Positions 48,001-59,420 of a stretch of 64,000 bases of DNA are shown here, in pieces. This stretch comes from Pipra filicauda (lineage: Eukaryota; Chordata; Aves; Passeriformes; Pipridae), in assembly GCF_003945595.2 (NCBI RefSeq), contig NW_024104349.1, positions 372,001 to 436,000 on the forward strand. The letters are read 5' to 3'. Each line of letters starts with the position of its first letter. Position 1 is the stretch's first letter. Under the pieces are notes generated by a model. That model was not told the DNA's origin, ran no database searches, and worked only from the letters and a program-made list of their open reading frames with translations. The position numbers and the translations under genes are program-made.

Positions 48001-50351
48001 TCCAAGCTGATCTCCTGGCAAGCAGATATTGGTCAAAGCACGGCACCTCTTCAACCACCCTGAGATACCTTCTGCTCACATGCCTTTCCCACGTCCTCAC
48101 TGGCATGGCCAGGGAACAGCCTGCATTTTTCACGTCCCCGATGTGTTTTAGGGAGAAGAGGACGGGACGAGGCCCAGCCTGTTGTAATTACAGCAGCACC
48201 ACTCGGACCCCATGGCAACACGACTGTTTGTTTCCCTGCTGCACAAATGAGAAGGACAGCATCCCCACCCTGCAAAACTCTCTGGGAGCTGTGCTGCTCA
48301 GGCCATGGGATGGGAAAGGATCATGTGGTGGGGCTTTGCTGTAGGTCCAGAGGAGAGATTTAGTAGCCCCACATGCGGGGTCAGATGAGTGCCCTTGGCC
48401 TAGGCAGGTCCCAGGGCTGTTCCAGCACACAAAGCCTGATCCATGGGACAGCATTCTACTGATTCCCCTTGGAGAGTGCTTTCCATAGCTGTGCACTGCT
48501 AAGGCATCTGCAGCCCTGCCCATGCAGGAGAAGCTCTCCAGGGCTGTACCAGGAGCATTTTGTTTGCTCCAGGCAGGTGAAAACAAAGCACTTTGGCTCT
48601 CACCCACCACACTCAGGCCTCAGGGTGATTTATTGACCCAGGGTTCCCTCCTCCTCTGCAAGCAGAGCACAAAGGAGGAGCAGAGAGTGACACTACACTC
48701 AACCACCAAAGTATGGCCAAAAAAGTCACTCTGAGGCAGATATAACTGCAGTGGCAGACCGAGATCAGCCTCCACCTTGATATGGGGTCAGAACTGGTCC
48801 CTTAGATCTGGATATCACAACCCAGAGAGAGGGTCTCTTTTTTTAAGGCCCCCTTTCAGAAAAGCACCTATTCTCCCATGGCTGGTGAAATCCCTCTGAA
48901 ATAACAGCCCTGCTAAACACTGCAGTCCCATCCCAGCAGAGAAGTTTTACCTTTTTCCTAATGTTTGCCTACAGCCACAGAGCTCCAAAACCCTGGCCAG
49001 CTCAGTAATACTGGTCTGACTCCTTAATCGTACGTAAACCATTTGAACACACAACAAATAAATAGACACGTTCTGTGCTCCTCCAGGAGGGCTTAGCACC
49101 TTTACAAAGGGATTTCTTTGATACTTAAGCAATAATAGATTGGCTTTCATTTTGTTAAGACCTTCCTTATATCAACATATCTCTTCAAGTACTACACTTC
49201 CTTTTATGAAACGCTGGAATTCTTTCATGTTGAAAACGCTTTTACAGCCAAGTCCTCAGTTGTGCTGGCATTTCTCGTGTCTTGAACTCCAAACTGGCTA
49301 ACCGCAGTCTCAGAATTCCCAAAGGAAATAATGAAAATTCCTAAAATCCTTGGCAAGGAAACAGTTGAAATTTTAAATTGAGTTAATCGTTTTAGCGAAA
49401 ATGCTGGTAATAAAATAAATATGGGGAGCTGGGGTGAGGAGGGGGAAAATCTGCCTCAGAAATGAGCATCAGAGGGAAAAAAAGAGAAAGGGAGAGAAGC
49501 CTTCTCTGCTCCTTTACAGTATTTTGTGATAGGGACAGCTGCAAACTCCTGCTGAAAGGAGGGCTTTGGTGGGCAGGTGTGCTGGTGCTGCGGTGAAAGT
49601 GATGTGCTTGAGAGCCCACTTAATGCTTCAAGATCACTCTGGTCCTAAAGATTTGTCATGAGTGAAGCCAGGTGTCTTCAGTGACTGTGAAAAGGTTTCC
49701 GAGGACAGAAACCTGGTCTCTGGGACTGCACTTCTGTGACACCAGGAAGATTTAATTAAATTTCTAAGTCCACTAAGCAACACGGGTCCTTTTTTTCTCC
49801 CTTTTTTTTTTTTAATTAAATCTGAAAGACTCTATTTATAGCTGTTCAAATATGCAGGAGAACAAAACACACCATGATTTTTTGCCTCTTCCTTTCTTTT
49901 AAGCTAATACAATACATGGCTACAAGAACACTCAATTATCAGATCTCTGCAAATAAATTCCAGATGACAGGTTGTTTATGGAGACACTTCACTGTATTTT
50001 CCCTCCCTACCCTTTGTAGGTGAGCCAGTCCGGTGAAAATGTGAAAGAGCAGCAGCAACAGCAACATCCAGGTGATGCACTGCCAAGAGAAGGACATGGT
50101 GACTAGGATCTGTTCCATACCCTGAGCAGCTGATGTTTCACAGCTTTCCCCAGGAATGAGCTGAAAGCTTTTCAAGGCATTGCTTGATTATTTGGTCTTT
50201 TGTAGCCACCAGGAGCTTGACATGACCTGGTCATGTGCACTTGCAGACCAGAAAGCCAGCAATGTCCTGGGCTCACCCCCACAGTGTGGGCAGCAAGCAA
50301 AGCTGCCTCCAGCTCTGGTGTCCCCAGCATGGGAAGATTGTGGAGATGTTG
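45003..50351. other. Unique non-coding stretch, no gene seen
   Basis: No gene recognised. Includes T14 runs at 46,044-46,057 and 47,876-47,889. The second ends in taacag and looks like a splice acceptor in front of an open frame to 48,344. A mildly GC-rich part spans 46,900-48,350. Confidence 0.45.
47876..48344 (+). other. Acceptor-like tract followed by an open frame
   Basis: A T14 tract and taacag put a 3' splice site at 47,894/47,895. The frame that would be read from 47,895 has its stop codon (TAA, 47,889-47,891) inside the acceptor and then stays open for about 149 codons to a TAG at 48,342-48,344, with no ATG at the beginning. The product is unfamiliar and contains several Cys and Arg residues without a known pattern. 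It is reported because acceptor and frame agree, but it is well within what chance can give in 64 kb. Confidence 0.2.
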
Positions 50352-50784
50352 GAGCAAGTCCAGAGGAGGTCACAGAGATGTTCTGAGGGCTGGAACCCCT
50401 CTGCTCTGGAGCCAGGCTGGGAGAGCTGGGGGAGTTCAGCCTGGAGAAGAGAAGGCTCCAGGGAGACCTGAGAGCCCCTTCCAGTGCCTAAAGGGGCTCC
50501 AGGAGAGCTGGAGAGGGACTGGGGACAAGGGCCTGGAGGGACAGGACACAGGGAATGGCTTCCCACTGCCAGAGGGGAGTGTTAGATGGGATATTGGGAA
50601 GAAATTGTTGGCTGTGGGGGTGATGAGGCCCTGGCCCAGGTTACCCAGAGAAGCTGTGGCTGCCCCATCTCTGGATGTGTCCAAGATTGGACAAGGCTTG
50701 GAGCAATCTGGTCTAGTGGAAGGTCTCCCTGCCCATGGCAGCAGGGTCTTCGTGGTCCCTTCCAACCCAAACCATCCTGTGAAG
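50352..50784 (+). mobile_element. CR1 LINE 3' fragment (young-looking copy)
   Basis: Among the longest sense copies in the window. It starts in the gtccagaggaggtcacagag block, upstream of the point where most other copies are truncated, and continues through ctggaacccctctgctctgg, gagccaggctgggagagctg, cctggagaagagaaggctcc, aggagagctggagagggact, gatattgggaagaaattgtt, gctgtggctgccccatctct and ccaacccaaaccatcctgtg. The tail octamers are nearly absent: the sequence leaves CR1 after cctgtgaag. It shares the tgggatattgggaag wording with the 12.5 and 14.3 kb copies. Confidence 0.95.
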
Positions 50785-52696
50785 GGTTTTCCCGTAAGTC
50801 CTTCCCACTTGTGCAGTGCTGTCCTGTCCTGCAGGAGAGATCATGACAGACTTTTCCCCAGGAATGCAACACTGACAGCACTTGGTCAAACCAAAAGCTC
50901 CTTTAGTCTGAGCCTGTGACTCCAGCCATGACCAGTCCTGGACTTAGGCCACAGGAAAGGACTGCAGTAATTACACCTGGAACTAGCAATAGAGCAACTA
51001 TTATGGATTCTGCTTTGCAATAGATCTCAACACTTTCTCCAGAGAAACATCCTTGCCCATTTCCAATGAGGCTTCAAAGCACGTTGTTATCAACTTTGGC
51101 ACGTGGGGACACCAGCCTCAAACAACCCAACAAACATGGAGTGCTAGGCCCAGGTGCTGCAGCAGCTGGACTTGCCTCCTCCTGTAAAGTCTGTCTTGCA
51201 CACACCAAGAATCATGGAGAGGGAGAGAGGTTGCTGCTCACGGGACCCCAGAAATATTTATTTGGGAAACTGCCCTTGTTTCCCTCAGAGAGGGAGTTCA
51301 CCAGTCACCCATAGGAAAGGAGTAATAGCTGGAGAAAGAGTTGGGATGTTTTCAAAAATAAACAATCTTTTCTAAATTAAAACCAAAAAAAAAAAAAAAA
51401 AGAAAAAAAGTAAAAAGAAAAAGAAAGAACAGAAAGAAACAGCTCTAAAGCATGTGATGCTAAGGGGAGGTCAGGAAAACAGAGCCAGCAGGGGTAACAA
51501 GTCAGATAAGATCACACTACCAGTGAAAGGACTTGCAAAAGGAAATGGATAGCGTTCTAAACCTCAATTAATTTAATCTAGTGCTTCACTGAAAACAAAT
51601 TATGATCTCAGATAAAACACAACTCTGGCGAAACAAAGAACAAAGCTCTTGCAGCCATGATTTACAGTTCAAAGATATTTTGTTTATTTCCTCTTCATCA
51701 GAGATCTTCGCTTCCCCTAGAGAGCATATGAATAATTAAAGGTGGTTTCTTATGATGTGTTTGCTTTGCTCAGTGTTGCCAGCCCAAGGACTGATAGGGG
51801 AACAATGGTCAGCTATTAGACTTGCTGGTTGCATGTTGCCTTCTGTAAATAAACCACAAGACTAAATGGTTTCCCTGCAGTAATAGCAATCAGACTGCTT
51901 TGTTTAAATCAGGAATCTAAATAAGGGCATATGAAGACTTGTGTGGTTTGTAAAATTGAGTTATCTTTGAGGAGCAAGTGAGGAGGGCCAAGCTGTCAGA
52001 GCAGCTTTGGCTCCTGAGGAAACACCTGCAAGGTTTTGGGGAAAGGATCCCCTCCCACCAGAAAGGTCCAGCCAAGCTCTGTAGGCAAAACTTGGACAAG
52101 GGCAATAAGGCAGAGCTGTCCTGCCCCAAAAAGGAGTGAAACTCATTGATTACACAGGAGGCCAAACCTACATGAAGCACAGAGACAGCACAAGCCCAGC
52201 TCACATCACCCAGACTCAAGGGCAAGTGTGGGCTTTGCAAGCCATGCTGGCATCTTCTGGGAGAAGAGGAACAGTCTGAGAACAACTCATCCAACCTCAA
52301 CATGCATTTAATACCGGAATGAGTTGGATTTCAGAGGTGACAATTTCAGAGTTGCAAATCTCTCCCCTCTAGCTCTAAAGGATGCATCATTACCTTAGAC
52401 TTGATTCCTGCCTTGGGGCCTTTGGTGAAGGGAGGTGATTCCAGCTGAGCTCAGGGTGTACCTGGCACTGTGGGCAGAAGGCACATTCAAGCCATGTTTA
52501 GGATTTTGGAATCCCTTTGGCATACAGACTATAGAGCCAGGAGATACCGGCCAAAAAACCACCATCCTGGAGATGACCTGCTCTGCATGGCCTGAGGAAG
52601 AGTGGCTGTATACTGATATATACTCATTTTTTTGACATGTGAGGACAGAGAAACAGACAGAACAAGAGAAATCCCTAACTAAAAGTCACAAAATCA
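50785..52696. other. Unique non-coding stretch, no gene seen
   Basis: Contains an A-rich tract (51,384-51,430) and otherwise unique sequence. Short frames only. Confidence 0.5.
51384..51430 (+). repeat. A-rich tract
   Basis: A17 or so, then GAAAAAAAG, TAAAAAG and further AAAG/AAAGA words. Low complexity; no retrotransposed body recognised upstream. Confidence 0.9.
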
Positions 52697-52795
52697 AAGA
52701 ATCATAGCATGTCCTGAGCTGGAAGGGACCCACAAGATCATAGAGTACAAGCTCTGGCTCTGCACAGGACAACTCCAAGTCATCCCCCTGCATGG
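52697..52795 (-). mobile_element. CR1-like 3' remnant, second subfamily
   Basis: The plus strand reads aagaatcatagcatgtcctg, agctggaagggacccacaag, atcatagagtacaagctctg and gctctgcacaggacaactcc. It is a decayed relative of the 32,394 copy. The end beyond ccccctgcatgg is uncertain. Confidence 0.8.
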
Positions 52796-54209
52796 AACCA
52801 ACTGCCCTTATCAGCAGTTTAACCCTGAAAATGAGGGAAAGTGAGGAGATTGCCTCTTTATCTGTGCATGGAGACAAAATAGGGTATCCAAGGATGCAAA
52901 CTGGAGTGCAGAGGAGTACTGGCTGGTGCTGGATGCTGGCAGGGACCCCGTGTCAGACTGACTGCACGCGGGGATTGCAGTAAGCGCAGAGCAGAGATGA
53001 TCCAGAACCAACATCCCCAGGGACCGGGGAAAGAAAGTGTCTTCATTGTACCATTCCTAAGACATGCTGGGCACCTCACAAAACATGTGGTCAACATCCT
53101 GGATGGAGCAAATCCCAAGCGCTGGTGGGGTCCAGCTGAGAAGCACGTGGGCTGCTGCTGACAGGACAGGACAGCGTTGCTGGAGGCCAGAGGAGGACAA
53201 TGGCAGGACACTGAGCATCTTGAGGGCTGCCAGCCCTCAGGGGGAGGGCCTGCCTTCGGGTTGTTGGTTTCCAGTGTGCCTGGTGTAAGAGAGTTTGGGC
53301 CCTGCTCCTGGAATGGGGTCCCCGAGGAGCGACCACAATTGAAGGGAGAATAATGAAAGCTCTGGTCCTAATGAAAGTCACCCACTCTCCCAAGGAGGCT
53401 CTGTTCCAGGACCTCTGGTTTAACCCAAATTGACACCAACTTGGCGAAAGCCCCCAGCTGCACATTCCTTCCATACAGTTTTACAAGCTGCAAATGCAAA
53501 ACCACAAACCAAACTGGGAAGAAAAAAAAAAGGGAGCTTGAACCCTGCAGGGTCCCCCCATCTTCCCTCCTGTCCTGGTTTCTGATCATCATATCCCTGA
53601 TTCCCGTATTTTCCTCCTTAGCTTCTTACCTTTTAAAGCCCTCAGCCTCCCAGTAGCATCAATTTAGCTCCTTGTTGAGTGACAGGGTGTCCTGTCTCTG
53701 CATCAAGGGCAGGAATCAACTTCCAAAATCCAGATCATTCCTGGACAGGTTAGACCATCTTCCTGGTGGCAGGCTCTAGGTGATGAGCTGGGATGTCTCT
53801 GAGCCCACTGGCAACAGTCATAGCTGCTTAAAAAAACCCCTAAACAACTAATAAATCCCAGCAACAAATGCAAAACACTTCTTGGACAAGGAGAACACTG
53901 ACCAGTTGGTCAGGGCTGCTGAAACTTCATCTGTGGAACTATGTGCTCATGGAACACTCCATCACTGAACGGTGAAATGGCTCACACAGTTTTTTGAGCA
54001 GAAAGAACAGGGATTAACTGCCTTCCCAGGCCAAACCAACCTCTGAAGCACCAACCAGATGTTAAGCAGGTTGATTCCCACCCTGGAGGTTCCTGAACTG
54101 ATGACATGACTATAATTGGCTGCTCCTCCACAGCCTCTGAGATGTGTGCCAACCTCTGCTGGAATCAACGCTGTCACCAGCCTTTGCCAACGGGAGCTGG
54201 ATCAGCAGA
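52796..54209. other. Unique non-coding stretch, no gene seen
   Basis: Short open frames on both strands; none resembles a known protein. No repeat recognised. Confidence 0.45.
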
Positions 54210-54306
54210 TGTGGCACTTGGGGACATGGTTTAGTGGGACTGTTAGGTTAATGGCTGGACTCGATGATCTTAAATGTCATTTCCAACCTAAACTATTCCA
54301 TGATTT
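54210..54306 (+). mobile_element. CR1 3' tip of the third subfamily
   Basis: gtggcacttggggacatgg, tttagtgggactgttaggtt, aatggctggactcgatgatc, ttaaatgtcatttccaacct and aaactattccatgattt. Same family as the 44,911 fragment but retaining the ggggacatggtttagtgg part. The tail is reduced to about one octamer. Confidence 0.9.
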
Positions 54307-56248
54307 TACAGACACTTTCCAAGACCAGTGCCACACACGCATTTTTCCTCTAAGAGGCAACTCCTGTGTCATCCAGTTCAACCACACGTTGGAAACAGGA
54401 TGTTGAATTTCACACGGTTGCCTCTGTACTGAGCTGAGGGAGCAACAAACTTGATCAATCCTCTTCTCTCCCACTTCTCCATCCAGACCTGATCTTCCAT
54501 GGAAGAAGCTGGAATCAGGAAGATTCCAACGGCTCTACTCCTTGCTCAGCTGGGAGCTGGCTGGAGAGTTGCCCCCATCCACCAGTGTCTCCCAGTCACT
54601 GGGAGGTCTGTGTCATACAGCCAGGGCTGTCACAACAAGGTGAGCCATGCACAGGTACGTGCACTTCTGAAGTTCCTGGGCTGATCTGAACCACTCCATC
54701 ACAGTCCCAACAGACATCCACTCTACTTTTAGCCATATGGATGGAGGTGATTCCTCCTCCCCCTTTTTAGGTGAAAGTCACAAGAGCAGCCAAGAAATTG
54801 CAGGGGAGAGGGAACCAGCACTGGTGTCAAGGGCTGGGAGCAGGTTGTTTTGGTTTGCTTTTATTTCGGTTCTTCTCACTCTGCTTCCAGCGTGGTTTTA
54901 TTTTTTCCTTTTGGTATCTTCTGCTGCCAACTTTATCTGGATACTGCCCTCTCATACACCAAACTCTGAGGGTGCTCTGGCACACTCAGCAGTAGCTACA
55001 AGAGAGAGAGCAGAAAGTTAACACTGCAGGAGACCTTGCCCAGGAACGTGCTCCAGTTTATTAATACCAGGCAGCTCACAATGGAAAGTGCAGTGCACCT
55101 ACTGGGTCTTCTCATGCTACTTTTGGAAGGATTAAAGCGCCCTAGGACAGCAGCTGCTCTCTGAAGATGTGTTTGCATGCCAGCAGTGCTAATCCATAGA
55201 ATAAACTAGATTTTTCCAATTGCTAATGATTTTAATCTTTTCCGTCTGTTTCTGAAGGGGCCGACAGAAAACAGAGTTGGCTGGTGGTGTTTCCTTCCCT
55301 TTTTCGGTGCATTTTCTGGAATGCTGATCACATGCAAACTCGGGGTTCACCTTCCATCCGAGGATGGCCACGGGGTTATTGCACTTCCATGGGTGTTGCT
55401 TTGCACAGCTGTGTCCCACGGCCACGCTGAAGGGAAGATGTTCTCAGCACCTTGCTCTGCCGTCGCATCACACCATCCCTCAGCATTTGTTTCCTTCTTC
55501 CAACTTTTGCCTGGAAGCCATTCCCGGAATTTGTGCCCTGAAGCAAGGGACAAACTTTGCTCTCCAAAGCAGCTGCTCCACAGAGGCCAAGTCATGGATG
55601 TGTCTGCCTGTCCTTTGGTAGAGCCAACCTTGAAAGCCACAGTGCAGCCCATGCGCTGGACAGCCTTCCATTTATTTTGTTTTTTCCTTAGAATTACATG
55701 TGTTCAGCAGTTGGGATTCATCTCCTCCTGAGGGTCAAACCTGAATCCTTTGCAACTGAAGCAAAGCACTTCTATGATATGAATTCTTTTCACTACAGGC
55801 ACCTCCTGCCAGGTTGACTGGATGTCTCTTACTGATCTGAACAGTCCTGGAATAAGGACCTTTCTGCTTTTCAAGGGATGCTGTTTCATCCTGAATTTTG
55901 CAAACGGGATGCAGGATTTTCTCTGTCTTCACCACACAGGTGACACACCTGGTCACCTTCACACTGTGGCAGTGAGGGAGGGGAAGGCAGGAATCCAGTA
56001 CAGGGCCCCTAAATAGATACTGCCCAACCAGTCACCCAGGACACTGAGGGCATGGGCAGATCCTTCTGAATGAAGAGCACCACTTTCCTCATCTCAGCTC
56101 CTGGGAGCCTGTGCATGTGTCCACAATTACAGAGCATGGTCCAGGATGGATTCATGGGGATAATGGGGTAACAGATGTGCAGGATCCTCCCTCTGTTACC
56201 TTTGCTCCCTGCAGCAGCTAGCTCCCAGTATTTCTCCACACCTTTGGC
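54307..56248. other. Unique non-coding stretch, no gene seen
   Basis: Contains an ATG frame of 94 codons at 54,737-55,021 with one strongly hydrophobic stretch, unrecognised and probably accidental. No repeat seen. Confidence 0.45.
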
Positions 56249-56519
56249 AGGACAAGGGGGAATGGCTTTAAACTGGAAGATCAGTTTGGTTTAGATTGGA
56301 TATTAGGAAGAAATTCTTCCCTGTGAGGGTGGTGAGGCCCTGGCACAGGTTGCCCAGAGAAGCTGTGGCTGCCCCATCCCTGGGAGTGTTTGAGGCCAGG
56401 TTGGATGGGGCTTGGAGCAACCTGGGATAGTGGGAGGTGTCCCTACCCATGGCAGGGAGGCTGGTAATAGATGTTTTTTAATGTCCCTTCCAACCCAAAC
56501 CGTTCTGGGATTCTGTGAT
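56249..56519 (+). mobile_element. CR1 LINE 3' fragment
   Basis: Sense copy starting at ggacaagggggaatggcttt. It continues aaactggaagatcag, tagattggatattaggaaga, aattcttccctgtgagggtg, aggccctggcacaggttgcc, ccccatccctgggagtgttt, ccaggttggatggggcttgg and cccttccaacccaaaccgtt, with the tail ctgggattctgtgat. It lies only about 380 bp upstream of the CpG cluster at 56,900. Confidence 0.95.
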
Positions 56520-56839
56520 CCTGGACACATCTGGGCCTGGCTGTAACCCCAGCAACACGTGTACACCGAGTTCACATGTGCTCAACAGCAGTGACTCAAA
56601 TCAAAAGGCTACAGATCAACCCACCCTTCTTTCTCCTCTTTCCTGCTCCCACCCCCACTGCCAGTCAGTGTGCAGAGCACAAATCTTCCATTTTTCCCCT
56701 TCAAAGCGAAACATTCTGTATCTTATTTATTTTGAAAACAATTTATAAGGGCAATAATAACATCCTTTGGCTTCTTGCCTCCACAGCCCCAGGCGCTCTA
56801 TATGCCTCGTTACGAGGAGCAGCACACACTCTGCCATGT

Positions 56840-57290
56840 GCTGACTTATATAGGCAACTCACTGTACGCTCATTAAAATTCTGTAGGTATTGGCTGATAC
56901 GAACGAAGCAGGAAGCGCCGCGTCGCTGCCGAGCGCAGGAAAAATCACTGCAAGAGCAGGTCGTGTGGTTCAGGAGCGCGGTTCAGCATCCTGGAAATCT
57001 GAAAACCTCTTGTGGTTCCGGCATCCCACGCACAACCCCGTGCCGTTCCTGGACGCAGGAGGTGGCGACGCGGCCGGTTACGCCAGGAGGCAGTCGTCTG
57101 ACGCGGATCCGAGCTGGGATGTAGCTGCAAAAAAAAAAAAAAAAAAAAATAGATTATGCTTGCCTTTTGTAGAAGGAGATAAATAACACGAAAAATCAAA
57201 GTGGCCGTGACAGAAAACTTGGGAGAGAAAAGCCGAGCCTTGGAAACCCCCGGCTCTGGTTGGAAGAGTAATGCGCCTCAAAATGGCGAA
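56840..57290. promoter_or_regulatory. Compact CpG-rich promoter candidate
   Basis: There are 25 CpGs between 56,900 and 57,111 (212 bp) in otherwise CpG-poor DNA; by my estimate observed/expected is above 1. Just upstream lie a TATA-like word TTATATAG (56,846-56,853) and an inverted CCAAT box (ATTGG, 56,889-56,893). About 170 bp downstream is AAAATGGCG (57,280-57,288), a core match to the YY1 motif often found just after vertebrate start sites. Direction is ambiguous: TATA and YY1 favour the plus strand, while CCAAT works in either. No downstream gene is recognised, so a non-coding RNA promoter or an orphan CpG island are both possible. Confidence 0.4.
57129..57149 (+). repeat. Poly(A) run, A21
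   Basis: Twenty-one A residues 18 bp after the last CpG of the cluster. It may be a homopolymer, or the tail of a retroposed copy whose body would be the CpG-rich segment. I saw no convincing flanking target-site duplication. Confidence 0.9.
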
Positions 57291-59341
57291 GAAGAGGAAA
57301 AATGTGCAGAATGTCCTTGCATTGTGTAAAGAGTAATTGCACTGGAAGGGAGTTACGAACTAAGCAAACATGACTTCCAGTTTGATCCATATTAAGATTT
57401 ATTGACCCTGAAAGTCAATATTCTCTGCGCCAGGGCCAAGGTTAACATTGAGTTTGAGGCCAATGGGAAAGCTGTAATGAAGTGCTGGTTAAGAGGCCCT
57501 TACAAAACTATCTGGTTTTCCAGGAGGGGTTGGAAGTCTTTACACATCCCCATCTTCCTCTACATTTCAAAGGTATCCAAATCTGCCAGGTTTTCTGCCA
57601 AATCCCAGCCACATTAACGCTGTGCCAAACTGATAAACCCTTTGGACAGCTTTTCCTGCAGAAGCATAAACCACCTCTATGCTACAATCACCCTGATGCT
57701 TTGATCATGGTCAGGACCCGCTCGTCTCAGTCCAGTGTAAACACAGATGGAAGGAAAAGTCGACCTCAGCCGATGACAAGCTAAGAACACATTTGATGAA
57801 GCGGTATGAAAAAACAATATTAGTGAACTTCTGTCCTTTGACAACTCCTGCATTAGGGAAGAGCAAGCACACATCACCACACAGAAATCTGCAAGGTTGT
57901 GAAAGTAGAAAATACTTCTTTGGAGTCAATAAATACGTAACAGTTCATTTATAGGGAAAGAACCCACCCTGCACTCTCACACCCTGGCCTTGCCATTGCA
58001 ATTTTACAATTTCCTTTGAAATTCACTGTGAGATGTTAGATGGACAGAGAGCAGACAATCTCTGTATATTGGAAATAAAGTTGTTGTCCGAAGTCTGCTC
58101 TGAAGCATGACATTATACTTCCAGAATATCTGTGCCTGCAAAAACCCAGACTTCCAAGGCTGGTTTGGGCACTTGCCTAAAACTTTACTGCACCTGCAGA
58201 AAGGCTTGTGTCCCAGACATGATCTGTTTTCCTCAGTTTTACCAATGAGGCCAGTAAATGATACCAACTCTCCCAGAGAACCTTCGCTGCCCTAATACTG
58301 ATCTGCCAAATCCTCAGCAAGAGTTGGAGGGGCAGAGTTGGAGAGGAGACCGTGGTCGTTATGAACCTGGTGACAGTACAGTCCAGCCGAGCTCACCATA
58401 AATTGTATGAATATTTTTGGAGACTATACAAGACCACAACCCTGAAAGGGAACATGGATTGCTTTGGAGCACAGAGGGAAAGCAGTACAGCACTTATTTC
58501 AGCCCAGTTCCAGAGGAACAGCTTACTTTTGAAACTACTTTGAATAAAGTCACAATGATTTCCCCAGGACTTTGCTGGGCTTGTACATTTTAATGTCTTT
58601 CTCCAGCTGCTTGCTTTCTCCCTGTGTTCATTAAGACATTTGGTTTTGTTATAAGGTCTGGGCAAGAGAAAAATAGCTGTATGTATATTTAAACAGACCA
58701 TTAAAATAAAGAGCACCGTGTACTGGCACAGAAGAATTCTTAGTGTTATTCATATGTTTCTAGGTCCAGCGAGGCTGTTGTTATGCACAAACACCATCTC
58801 AAGCCCAGCTTTTACCAGTGTTCTCATCGCAGCCTTGTTCATCCGTGCTTCATTTTTCCTTCCTTTCTTTGGATCAGAACTCGCAAAACACAATTGTCTT
58901 CTGGAGGAGGGAGGATCTTGAGAAAATTGGTCCCTGATGACCTCTTTTGGCTCTCCAGACTGTTAAACACCTCCCTCTGACCCTCTGCAGTTGTGCTTTG
59001 CCCTGTGGCAGCATCTTCTTTAATAACCTAAAATAGGAAGCAACTCAGCAGGTTCTAAGGGGTGTTTCACAGCTGCTTTATTATGTCAGAATCAGACATG
59101 ACAGTGGAGAGAAAGACAGATAGATGGGAAATATGTCATCAAATGGGAACCTAACCCCTTCCCAGTAACACAAGGGTGCAAGCCAGGTCTAAGGGAAAGG
59201 AGACTTACTGCCTGCCATTCAATGACAGCTACAAATACATCCCCAGACCCAGGATGTAGCCCTTCCTCAAAACACAATCAGTAAGAAACCAGCTCTCAAC
59301 CTAAACCTTTATTTAGCTGTGTGTTACAGTTACCACATAAC
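57150..59341. other. Unique non-coding stretch, no gene seen
   Basis: Apart from the YY1-type word at 57,280 and a 17-codon ATG frame at 57,283-57,336, nothing gene-like is visible. AT-rich from about 57,350. Confidence 0.45.
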
Positions 59342-59420
59342 TTGGCGTCGTGGACATGGCCCTACATGGACTAGGAGAGCGCTCAGCGAACGGGGAGCTG
59401 AGCTGGCAACGCCATTTTCC
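59342..59420 (-). promoter_or_regulatory. Small CpG patch with an inverted YY1-type site
   Basis: Six CpGs in about 80 bp (from ggcgtcg to caacgcc), ending in CGCCATTTT (59,410-59,418), the reverse complement of the YY1 core AAAATGGCG. It is in the opposite orientation to the site at 57,280. This is a candidate only. Confidence 0.2.

Noticed and set aside
50233..50919. 228-codon plus-strand frame
   Set aside because: Most of it is the CR1 copy at 50,352-50,784 read in a non-coding part of the element.
56890..57186. 98-codon frame through the CpG cluster
   Set aside because: Starts with TTG, reads through the A21 run as poly-lysine and has no recognisable domain.
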